Positions 27,296 through 34,945 of a DNA stretch of 64,000 bases are shown here, piece after piece (position 1 is the first letter of the stretch; the number at the start of each line of letters is the position of its first letter). The stretch is from an uncultured Eubacteriales bacterium (GTDB lineage: Bacteria > Bacillota > Clostridia > Peptostreptococcales > Anaerovoracaceae). The notes beneath the pieces were generated by a model that was given only the letters and a program-made list of their open reading frames with translations, was not told where the DNA came from and searched no databases. Location of the stretch: the NCBI GenBank assembly GCA_900553025.1, contig USBT01000002.1:1-64000 (forward strand), in the 5' to 3' direction. Position numbers and translations under genes: made by a program.

Positions 27296-28684
27296 ATGAA
27301 TAGTAATACAGATATATATAGATTCAATCTGAAAGAAAAGAAAATTCTAGTTGTTGGGCTTGGCAGAAGTGGAATTGCGGCATCGCAGGTGCTTTGCCAT
27401 CTTGGAGCAAGGGTATGGGTTCAAGACAACAAAATAGCTGACCAGATAGATGGACAACTGCTTTCTTTTTTTAAAAATTCAGGGGTTGGAATGTATCTTG
27501 GAGTAGAACCTCCATTAGATGAGATTTATGATTTTATTGTGGTAAGTCCAGGTGTGGACCCAAATCTCCCGTGGATTTCGAGATTAAAAGATAATGGATG
27601 TGAAGTCATAGGTGAACTGGAACTTGCATATAGAATGAGCAATGCCCATTTTGTTGTAATCACAGGGACTAATGGTAAAACTACAACTACCACTCTTACT
27701 GGTGAAATTTTTCGAAAGGCCGGGATGAAAACGCATGTTGTTGGAAACATCGGGACCGCGGTTATAACTGAATCTACAGAAGCTTCTGAAGATGACTGGA
27801 TGATAACTGAGGCTTCGAGTTTTCAACTTGAAACAACGGTGGACTTCAAACCTCATGTTGCAGCTCTTTTGAATTTGACACCTGACCACCTTAATAGACA
27901 CAAAACAATGGAAACTTATGGCAAGGCGAAGGCCAAAGCTTTTCAGAATCAGACAAAGGATGATTTTGCTGTTGTCAATGCTGACGATGAAACCTGTGTG
28001 AAGCTGGCAAGAGAATATGCGGGTCATCTTGTGCTTTTTAGCAGTAGACACACCGATGGTGTCAACTGTTTTGTTGAGAATGAATGGATTAAGATACAGA
28101 ATTTATCTGATGAAATTATCGAAGTAATGCCTGTTGAGGAAATAAAACTGGTTGGAACACATAATCTTGAAAACGTCCTTGCGTCAATTGCAATTGCATA
28201 TTTCTCAGGAATAGATATATCTGATATAAGATCTGCGATTGAAGCATTTAAGGGTGTTGAGCATAGAATGGAACCTGTTGGCGTGATTGACGGTGTTCAT
28301 TATTATAATGATTCCAAGGGAACCAACACGGATGCTACTATTACAGCACTGAGGGCACTTTCAGGGAATATTATATTAATTGCTGGTGGAGATGCAAAGG
28401 GACAGGACTTTTCGTCCTTAGCTAGGGAGTTTAAAGATAAGGTCAAGGCACTTGTGCTACTAGGTCGAGATAGAGAGGATATTGCAAAGGCTGCCAGGGC
28501 CATAGGGTTTGACAAAATATATGAAGAGAAAACGATGAAGGACTGTGTTTTTAAAGCGGCTTCGCTAGCACGCGACGGAGATAATGTACTACTTTCGCCT
28601 GCGTGCGCTAGTTGGGATATGTATGATAATTTTGAACAAAGAGGAAATGACTTTAAGTCCTGGGTTGATGCTATGCAGAAATAG
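27296..28684 (+). CDS. murD: UDP-MurNAc-L-alanine--D-glutamate ligase
   Basis: 462-residue Mur ligase that adds D-Glu to UDP-MurNAc-L-Ala. The N-terminal Rossmann fold has LVVGLGRSGIAA, the ATP loop is TGTNGKTTTTT, then LNLTPDHLNRH and the C-terminal NDSKGTNTDATI. ATG 27296 is chosen because AGGAGG sits at 27284-27289; the open frame reaches back to TTG 27275. ftsW starts 12 bp downstream. Confidence 0.97.
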   Translation: MNSNTDIYRFNLKEKKILVVGLGRSGIAASQVLCHLGARVWVQDNKIADQIDGQLLSFFKNSGVGMYLGVEPPLDEIYDFIVVSPGVDPNLPWISRLKDNGCEVIGELELAYRMSNAHFVVITGTNGKTTTTTLTGEIFRKAGMKTHVVGNIGTAVITESTEASEDDWMITEASSFQLETTVDFKPHVAALLNLTPDHLNRHKTMETYGKAKAKAFQNQTKDDFAVVNADDETCVKLAREYAGHLVLFSSRHTDGVNCFVENEWIKIQNLSDEIIEVMPVEEIKLVGTHNLENVLASIAIAYFSGIDISDIRSAIEAFKGVEHRMEPVGVIDGVHYYNDSKGTNTDATITALRALSGNIILIAGGDAKGQDFSSLAREFKDKVKALVLLGRDREDIAKAARAIGFDKIYEEKTMKDCVFKAASLARDGDNVLLSPACASWDMYDNFEQRGNDFKSWVDAMQK

Positions 28685-28696
28685 TATGAGGGGAAT

Positions 28697-29851
28697 ATGG
28701 GAAGAACCAAACTGTTTATCACAAAAAGAATAGGACCAATGGATTTTCCATTGATGATTACCACTTTGCTTCTTGTGCTTATTGGAGTAGTGGCTGTTTT
28801 TAGTGCGAGCTTTTATAGTTCAATAAGTGAATCTGGATCGCCATATGGATTTGCGATAAAACAGGTAGTTTTTGCTATTATTGGGCTAATCTGTATGATT
28901 TTGTCAACCAAAATGAACTATCACGTTTGGAGAACTTTTTCTATACCTATACTAGGCATTAGTTTCTTCCTTTTGTTTATTGTTATTGCTGGCGTAGGTA
29001 GCACTGTCAACGGTGCGACAAGATGGATTAGAATTTTTGGCTTTTCCTTGATGCCAGGTGAAATCAGTAAATTCAGCATGATTATAGCAACAGCGGCATA
29101 TGTATCTGCAAAGCCGAGCAGAGTCAATACTGTGAAGGGTCTTTCGCCTATTATCATATGCCTAGGGCTCGCTTGTTATTTAATAATGAAGCAACCGAGC
29201 CTCTCTATTGCAGCGACTCTTGCTGTTATCGTAATGTTCATGTTAATAGTGGCGGGTCTTAATAGGGTGTTTTTAATCGGAGGTGGAGCGCTTTTTGCTG
29301 TCGCACTTATTTTTGCTATAATTGGAGATAGAGATGGGTATAGGTTCGCTAGGGTAACAGGCTTTTTACACCCATTTAAGGATGCGTCTGGTGATTCGTT
29401 TCAGGTGGTTCAATCGCTAATGGCATTAGGAAGCGGTGGAATCTTCGGTGTTGGAATAGGGAAAAGCATACAAAAAACGATGTATCTACCCGAACCACAT
29501 AATGACTTTATCATGGCAATAATAGGTGAAGAGGTTGGATTTGTGGGCTTGCTGGTTGTCATAATTCTTTATGTAATCTTAATATGGAGAGGGGTTATTA
29601 TTGCAATTAATGCGCCAGATTTATTTGGGACTTTGCTTGCAACTGGGATTGTATCAATGGTATCTACACAGGTTGTATTTAATATAGGCGTTGTAACTTC
29701 TAGTTTACCAGCCACAGGGGTTGCTATGCCTTACATAAGCTACGGCGGAAACGCATTGATAATTTTTATGACGTGTTCGGGAATACTTTTGAACATATCT
29801 AAAAAAAGAACTATAGAGAGAAATTATACAGTCGAAAAATACATTGTTTAG
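28697..29851 (+). CDS. ftsW: Peptidoglycan glycosyltransferase FtsW
   Basis: 384-residue SEDS-family membrane protein that polymerises lipid II at the septum with its PBP partner. Conserved features include VFSASFYSS, NGATRWIRIFGFSLMPGEISK, GIGKSIQK, LPEPHNDFIMAIIGEEVGF and MPYISYGG. The extracellular loop that normally carries the catalytic Asp (QPDxGT-like) reads QPSLSIA, with Ser168 at the Asp position. This residue is variable in some Clostridial FtsW/SpoVE proteins as I recall, but it bears on activity. Its place between murD and murG supports FtsW over RodA. Confidence 0.92.
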   Translation: MGRTKLFITKRIGPMDFPLMITTLLLVLIGVVAVFSASFYSSISESGSPYGFAIKQVVFAIIGLICMILSTKMNYHVWRTFSIPILGISFFLLFIVIAGVGSTVNGATRWIRIFGFSLMPGEISKFSMIIATAAYVSAKPSRVNTVKGLSPIIICLGLACYLIMKQPSLSIAATLAVIVMFMLIVAGLNRVFLIGGGALFAVALIFAIIGDRDGYRFARVTGFLHPFKDASGDSFQVVQSLMALGSGGIFGVGIGKSIQKTMYLPEPHNDFIMAIIGEEVGFVGLLVVIILYVILIWRGVIIAINAPDLFGTLLATGIVSMVSTQVVFNIGVVTSSLPATGVAMPYISYGGNALIIFMTCSGILLNISKKRTIERNYTVEKYIV

Positions 29852-29933
29852 TAAAAAGTTAAGTAAAAATGACTTTTGTAAATTGTGATTATTTATTAGA
29901 GTTTAGAAATTAGAATTGTGTGGAGCAATACGT

Positions 29934-31031
29934 ATGAGAGCTATAATTAGCGGAGGCGGTTCAGGTGGACACATTTTCCCTGCACTTGCAATAGCTGACA
30001 AAATAATGGAAAAAGATCCCGCTTCTGACATCCTTTATATAGGCATGAATATGACGATGGAAGGGAAAATAGTTCCAGAGCACGGATATAAGTTTGAACA
30101 AATTCCAGGAAGGTGGTTTGAAAAGAGCCCACTCGGGATGCTTAAATTGAGCTATGCTGTTTTGAAAGGCATTACAAAGAGTCGCAAGATTATAAGAAAG
30201 TTTGAACCAGATTGCGTTATAGGAACAGGTGGGTATGTATCCTTTCCAGTTATAATAGCTTCAAGACTGGAGAAGGTTCCATGCTATATACATGAACAAA
30301 ATGCATTTCCAGGTTCTGCAAACAGAAATCTAGAAAGGTTTGTCAACAAAGTTTTTTTAGCATATCCTGAAGCGACATCGTATTTTAAACAACCACAAAA
30401 GCATGTTTATACTGGAAACCCTGTAAGAAAAGAATTTTTTACGATTGATAAAGAAAAAGCGCGTAAGAGCCTTGGTATAGATAAAGATAGTTTTCATATT
30501 CTGATGATGGGAGGAAGTCTTGGCGCTAGAGCAATAAATCTTCTAGCGAAAGGAATAATAGATTGGATTAAGGATGAATCTGAATACAGTCTATCGTTCA
30601 TAACAGGAAGTGGAAACTACGAAGAAATTAAAAAAGAACTTTCTGAAAAAGGGCTTTTAGAAAATGAACGAATCAGTATTATGGGGTTTTCTGATCATAT
30701 GCCTGAACTCATTTCAGCGGCAGATTTAATAATATGCAGAGCTGGAGCATTAAGCATGAGTGAGATAAATGTTGCAGGTAGACCGTCAATATTGATACCT
30801 TTCCCTTGGGCTACTGATAACCATCAGTATTATAACGCAAAGTCTGTTGCTGATCGAGGAGGGGCTATTCTAATAGAAGAAAAAGATATTGACATTGAGG
30901 AAATTATAGATATTATAATAAGATACAAAAATAATCCTGAAGAATTGAGCAAAATGGCAGATTTAAGTTTGAGCTGCAGTTCAGGAGATGCTACGGAGAA
31001 GATATGGGATCATATAGCGAAGAGGCAATAA
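29934..31031 (+). CDS. murG: UDP-GlcNAc--MurNAc-pentapeptide GlcNAc transferase
   Basis: 365-residue GT-B glycosyltransferase that converts lipid I to lipid II at the inner membrane face. GGGSGGHIFPALAIA (near residue 6) and GGSLGARAIN are the two glycine-rich motifs; IGTGGYVSFP and CRAGALSMSEI match the acceptor and UDP-GlcNAc sites. ATG 29934 follows GGAG at 29922-29925; the longer frame from TTG 29916 overlaps that site. ftsQ begins inside its last 28 bp. Confidence 0.97.
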   Translation: MRAIISGGGSGGHIFPALAIADKIMEKDPASDILYIGMNMTMEGKIVPEHGYKFEQIPGRWFEKSPLGMLKLSYAVLKGITKSRKIIRKFEPDCVIGTGGYVSFPVIIASRLEKVPCYIHEQNAFPGSANRNLERFVNKVFLAYPEATSYFKQPQKHVYTGNPVRKEFFTIDKEKARKSLGIDKDSFHILMMGGSLGARAINLLAKGIIDWIKDESEYSLSFITGSGNYEEIKKELSEKGLLENERISIMGFSDHMPELISAADLIICRAGALSMSEINVAGRPSILIPFPWATDNHQYYNAKSVADRGGAILIEEKDIDIEEIIDIIIRYKNNPEELSKMADLSLSCSSGDATEKIWDHIAKRQ

Positions 31032-31792
31032 AGGTCCTTGAAAGCACCAATGTGGTGAAAAAGGAAGTCAAGAGGAAACATCCATTTAGAAATTTTCTTA
31101 TTTTTGTATGTATATCTGGGATTATTATATACCTAATGAGTACATCCATTTTTGATATAAAGACAATTAGAGTAAGGGGAAATCATTATTATTCTGAAAA
31201 ACAGGTGATTACTTTGTCGGATGCACAGACGGGTGTTAATATCTTTTGGGGTGCTGGTGATAGCAAGATAAAGAATAGACTTAAGAAAGATCCATATTTT
31301 GATAATGTTTCAATCAGAAGGAGGCTCCCTTCAACTCTTGTAATAAAGGTTGAGGAAAGAAAGCAGATTGCAGCTGTTGAGTATGGAGATAAGTATGTTG
31401 TGATAGATCCAAAAGGTGTGGTACTTAGGACAGGCAAAATAGATCCGAAGCTTACTTTGATTTCAGGTCTAAAAATAAGAGAAATGAAAAAAGGACAGGG
31501 GCTCAAGGTTAAACAGTCTAAAAGCTTTGAAAAAACGCTTAAGATGCTAGAAGCAATGGAAAAGGGCGATATATTTTTCAAAAAAACAACATTTGAGGAA
31601 GGTCAGAATGCAAATATAAGAGCGTATATTCTGGATAATCTTGTAGTAAGAGGAAAACCAGCGTACGTTATGAAAAGACTAAATTCCGGAGATTTACAAA
31701 AGGTTGTTAATAATTTGGTCAAAAATGGGAATGCTAGGGGAACAATATACATAGATGAAAACAATTTTATTACTTTTTCTCCGGATATATAG
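31004..31792 (+). CDS. ftsQ: Cell division protein FtsQ/DivIB
   Basis: 262-residue bitopic division protein. It has a basic cytoplasmic N-terminus, one membrane helix (about 29-47), a POTRA domain beginning FDIKTIRVRGNHYYSEKQV, and the FtsQ domain with RRLPSTLVIKVEERKQIAAV. It forms the FtsQ-FtsL-DivIC complex that controls septal synthesis. The start ATG lies within murG, 28 bp before its stop, with a GGAG Shine-Dalgarno 7 bp upstream, indicating coupling. Confidence 0.93.
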   Translation: MGSYSEEAIKVLESTNVVKKEVKRKHPFRNFLIFVCISGIIIYLMSTSIFDIKTIRVRGNHYYSEKQVITLSDAQTGVNIFWGAGDSKIKNRLKKDPYFDNVSIRRRLPSTLVIKVEERKQIAAVEYGDKYVVIDPKGVVLRTGKIDPKLTLISGLKIREMKKGQGLKVKQSKSFEKTLKMLEAMEKGDIFFKKTTFEEGQNANIRAYILDNLVVRGKPAYVMKRLNSGDLQKVVNNLVKNGNARGTIYIDENNFITFSPDI

Positions 31793-31811
31793 TGCAAAAT
31801 TTCAATTATTA

Positions 31812-31820
31812 TGATAAAAT
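31812..31820 (+). promoter_or_regulatory. Candidate extended -10 upstream of ftsZ
   Basis: TGATAAAAT lies 34 bp before the ftsZ start, in the only spacer between ftsQ and ftsZ. No convincing -35 box. It would give ftsZ extra expression beyond read-through from the cluster. Confidence 0.35.
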
Positions 31821-31853
31821 ATCCATAATATGGTGCGATAAGGAGGAGCATAT

Positions 31854-32981
31854 ATGATGCAGTTTGAAACAAGTCAGGATAAGGCAGCTGTAATTAAAGT
31901 CATAGGCGTTGGTGGCGGCGGATGTAACGCGGTTAATAGAATGCTTGAAGTTGGCCTTAAGGGCGTGGAGTTCATAGCTGTTAATACTGATAGACAAGCA
32001 CTTAATAAGTGTAAGGCTGAACTTAGAATACAGATAGGCGAGAAATTAACAAGAGGGCTAGGAGCTGGTGGTAATCCGCAGATTGGTCAACAGTCAGCGG
32101 AAGAAACCATTGATGATATTGCAGATATCATCAAGGGGAGCGACATGGTATTCATAACTGCTGGAATGGGAGGAGGCACAGGAACAGGTGCAGCCCCTAT
32201 CATTGCAAGAGTAGCAAAGGATATGGGAATTCTAACAGTTGGAGTTGTTACCAAGCCGTTTTCATTTGAAGGTAGAAAGAGGATGACAGCAGCTGAGATG
32301 GGAATCGACTATCTCAAGGAGTTTGTTGACTCTCTAGTAATAGTTCCTAACGACAAGCTTCTGAGCAATTGCACCAAGAACACATCAATTCTGGAAGCCT
32401 TTAGTATGGCTGATGATGTTTTGCGACAGGGTGTTCAGGGTATCGCAGATTTGATTTCAGAATTTGCTCTTATTAATGTTGACTTTGCTGATGTTAAGTC
32501 TGTAATGACAGATAGGGGCATAGCTCATATGGGAGTTGGAAAAGGAAGCGGAGAATCAAGGGCACAGGATGCAGTTAGATCTGCTATTGAAAGCCCTCTT
32601 CTGGAGACAACTATTGCAGGCGCAAGAGCTATTTTGTTATATGTATCAGGTGGATATGATCTTGGTATGCTTGAAGTTTCTGAAATTGCAAGCCTTGTTC
32701 AGGAACAGGCTGACGAACAGGCAATTCTGATATTCGGTGCGGCTGTAAATGAAGATATGGAAGACGAGATTGCTATTACCGTGATCGCAACAGGATTTAA
32801 TGAAGGTGCTGATAACACAATCGACTATAGCAATTTTAATAATAAGGTTCCAAGGAAGGTTGTTACAGACGAAGGTCTTGAGGGAACCGAGACAACTCTT
32901 GAGAAATTGTTTGAAGAACACGAGGACGACGAAGAAGACGACGATTCAAAATTTGATATACCTACATTCCTGAGCAATTAA
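31854..32981 (+). CDS. ftsZ: Cell division protein FtsZ
   Basis: 375-residue tubulin-like GTPase that forms the division ring. [11 protein letters not shown] near residue 23 and [10 protein letters not shown] (106-115) bind GTP, and the T7 loop reads [11 protein letters not shown]. An acidic linker ([13 protein letters not shown]) leads to the C-terminal peptide FDIPTFLSN that binds membrane tethers. ftsA is not next to it, so a SepF- or ZapA-type anchor is expected. Shine-Dalgarno is AAGGAGG. It is the last gene of the dcw transcript. Confidence 0.98.
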   Translation: MMQFETSQDKAAVIKVIGVGGGGCNAVNRMLEVGLKGVEFIAVNTDRQALNKCKAELRIQIGEKLTRGLGAGGNPQIGQQSAEETIDDIADIIKGSDMVFITAGMGGGTGTGAAPIIARVAKDMGILTVGVVTKPFSFEGRKRMTAAEMGIDYLKEFVDSLVIVPNDKLLSNCTKNTSILEAFSMADDVLRQGVQGIADLISEFALINVDFADVKSVMTDRGIAHMGVGKGSGESRAQDAVRSAIESPLLETTIAGARAILLYVSGGYDLGMLEVSEIASLVQEQADEQAILIFGAAVNEDMEDEIAITVIATGFNEGADNTIDYSNFNNKVPRKVVTDEGLEGTETTLEKLFEEHEDDEEDDDSKFDIPTFLSN

Positions 32982-33010
32982 TTCATACGGGAGTTTATAA
33001 TAGCATTCAG

Positions 33011-33038
33011 AAAGCCGGTATAATAAGCCGGCTTTTTT
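33011..33038 (+). terminator. Strong intrinsic terminator after ftsZ
   Basis: A perfect 8-bp stem AAAGCCGG/CCGGCTTT with a 9-nt loop runs into TTTTTT. It ends the division cluster. Confidence 0.9.
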
Positions 33039-33062
33039 AAAAAGTACAAAGCAGGATGTTGT

Positions 33063-33902
33063 ATGAGAGGAATCAAAGAGATTACTTCAAAAGACAATGC
33101 AATATTTAAGCTGATAAAGAGCCTGAAGGTTAGAAAGCATAGAATCCGGGAGGCTCTCTTTGTGGTTGAAGGACCAAAGCAGGTTGTTGAAGCGGAAACT
33201 AGTCGATACGATCTCAAATACTTGGTTGTAAGACAAGACAGATTGGGATGTTTGAAGGATTACGATTTATTCGATCGAGTGGACCGATATGCTTGCACGG
33301 TCATTTCTATGGATGAGCGACTGTTCAAACAAATCTCCGACACTGAAAATAATCAGGGCATTTTGGCTGTTTTGTCATATGAACCGCTATCAGAGAAAGA
33401 TTTTATGATGGAAGTTCCGTCTGGTTCAAATGTGCTTGTGCTAGATAAGCTTCAGGATCCTGGGAATATAGGAACCATCATAAGGACGGCAGAAGGAGCA
33501 GGCTTTAAAGGAATTATTTTGTTAAAAGGCTCTGGAGATGTATTCAGTCCCAAGTCGATAAGAGCAGCTGGTGGAGCAATGCTGAGAATGCCCGTGACTA
33601 TGATCAATGATGCTGCCACACTCCGTAGGTTGTCGTGTGAATTTTCAAAAAGACTTATAGTGTCAGATGTTGAGAGCGGTTTGGCTTATTACGATGTGGA
33701 TTTGTCTGAGAATATATTTCTGGTTATGGGAAATGAGGGTCACGGCGTTTCAAAAGAAATATTGGACATGGCAGATATAAGGATAAACATACCGACGGAT
33801 GGAGCTCTTGAATCGCTCAATGTTGCAACGGCAGGTGCTGTACTGATGATGGATAGCTTGAGGCAGAGTAAAAATAAAATTAGAAGAGGGAAAAGATGCT
33901 AG
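33063..33902 (+). CDS. TrmH/SpoU-family RNA 2'-O-methyltransferase
   Basis: 279-residue SPOUT methyltransferase. An N-terminal substrate-binding domain (VRKHRIREALFVVEGPKQV) precedes the knotted catalytic domain with LDKLQDPGNIGTIIRTAEGAG, MGNEGHGVS and IPTDGALESLNVATAGAV, the three SpoU motifs. Members like YsgA and RlmB methylate rRNA or tRNA riboses; the target is not readable here. It overlaps pheS by 7 bp, a common neighbourhood in Firmicutes. Confidence 0.92.
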   Translation: MRGIKEITSKDNAIFKLIKSLKVRKHRIREALFVVEGPKQVVEAETSRYDLKYLVVRQDRLGCLKDYDLFDRVDRYACTVISMDERLFKQISDTENNQGILAVLSYEPLSEKDFMMEVPSGSNVLVLDKLQDPGNIGTIIRTAEGAGFKGIILLKGSGDVFSPKSIRAAGGAMLRMPVTMINDAATLRRLSCEFSKRLIVSDVESGLAYYDVDLSENIFLVMGNEGHGVSKEILDMADIRINIPTDGALESLNVATAGAVLMMDSLRQSKNKIRRGKRC

Positions 33903-34918
33903 ATAATTTAAAATCTATACGTGAAGAAGCTATTTCTTTGATTAAGGAAAGTAACACTCTAAAAGATTGCGAAAATGTTAGGATTGCAATGCTCGGAAAA
34001 AAGGGCAAGGTAACTGAGATCCTTAAAAATATGAAGACTCTTTCTGTTGAAGAAAAGAAGGTTATGGGGAAGGAAACTAATCTCCTAAAAAAAGAAATAG
34101 AAAATTTTATAAACGAGAAGAAGTCGGAGCTTGCTGCGAACGAAAAGTCAAAGAAATTGAAGTCGGAGGCATTGGATGTTACAGAGCCTGCACCGAAGAT
34201 TCACATAGGAGCAAAGCACCTTATCACCACCGTCATAGATGAGGTTGTAGAAATCTTTACGGATATGGGATATGAGATAGTGGAAGGCCCTCTTGTTGAT
34301 ACAGTTTTTAACACATTTGACGGATTAAATTCTCCGCCAAACCATCCAAGCAGGGATATGACGGACACCTTCTACATAAGTAAGGATAACGTACTTAGGC
34401 CGCATACAAGCTCTGTCGAAATTAGAACCTTACAAAATAGAGAGGCACCGTTTAAAATTGTCAGTCCTGGAAGGTGCTTCAGATGTGATACGCCTGATGC
34501 TACTCACAGCCCAATGTTCCACCAGATAGAAGGCATGATTGTTGATGAGGGTATAACAATGGCTCACCTTAAGGGGACGCTTGATTATATGGCAAAGAAG
34601 CTCTTTGGTTCAGAAACCAAGACCAAATTCAGACCGCATCACTTCCCGTTCACAGAGCCGAGTGCCGAGATGGATGTGAGCTGCTTTAAATGTGGCGGCA
34701 AGGGTTGCTCGATGTGTAAGGGCAGCGGATGGATTGAAATTCTGGGATGCGGGATGACACACCCGAATGTGCATGGCGTTGGAAATATCGACACGGAGAA
34801 GTACACGGGATTTGCGTTTGGAATGGGCGTCGAAAGAATAGCGATGCTTAAATACGGCATAGATGATATTAGATATTTTTATGAGAACGATATGAGGTTC
34901 AACGAGCAGTTTAAATAA
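33896..34918 (+). CDS. pheS: Phenylalanine--tRNA ligase alpha subunit
   Basis: 340-residue catalytic subunit of the heterotetrameric class II PheRS. An N-terminal coiled coil that contacts tRNAPhe (about 1-90) precedes the class II core with GPLVDTVFNTFDGLNSPPNH, HTSSVEIRTL and GFAFGMGVERIAMLKYGI (motif 3). A Cys-rich patch near residue 260 (CFKCGGKGCSMCKGSGW) is usual in this group. No T-box leader is seen upstream; the gene is read through from the methyltransferase gene. Confidence 0.97.
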   Translation: MLDNLKSIREEAISLIKESNTLKDCENVRIAMLGKKGKVTEILKNMKTLSVEEKKVMGKETNLLKKEIENFINEKKSELAANEKSKKLKSEALDVTEPAPKIHIGAKHLITTVIDEVVEIFTDMGYEIVEGPLVDTVFNTFDGLNSPPNHPSRDMTDTFYISKDNVLRPHTSSVEIRTLQNREAPFKIVSPGRCFRCDTPDATHSPMFHQIEGMIVDEGITMAHLKGTLDYMAKKLFGSETKTKFRPHHFPFTEPSAEMDVSCFKCGGKGCSMCKGSGWIEILGCGMTHPNVHGVGNIDTEKYTGFAFGMGVERIAMLKYGIDDIRYFYENDMRFNEQFK

Positions 34919-34945
34919 TTTGTAATAGCATGAAAGTGAGGAAAG

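Noticed and set aside
32982..33062. Possible T-box leader for pheST
   Set aside because: The spacer before the methyltransferase-pheST genes is short and mostly the ftsZ terminator; no T-box sequence or antiterminator pair is present. The argS spacer was rejected for the same reason.
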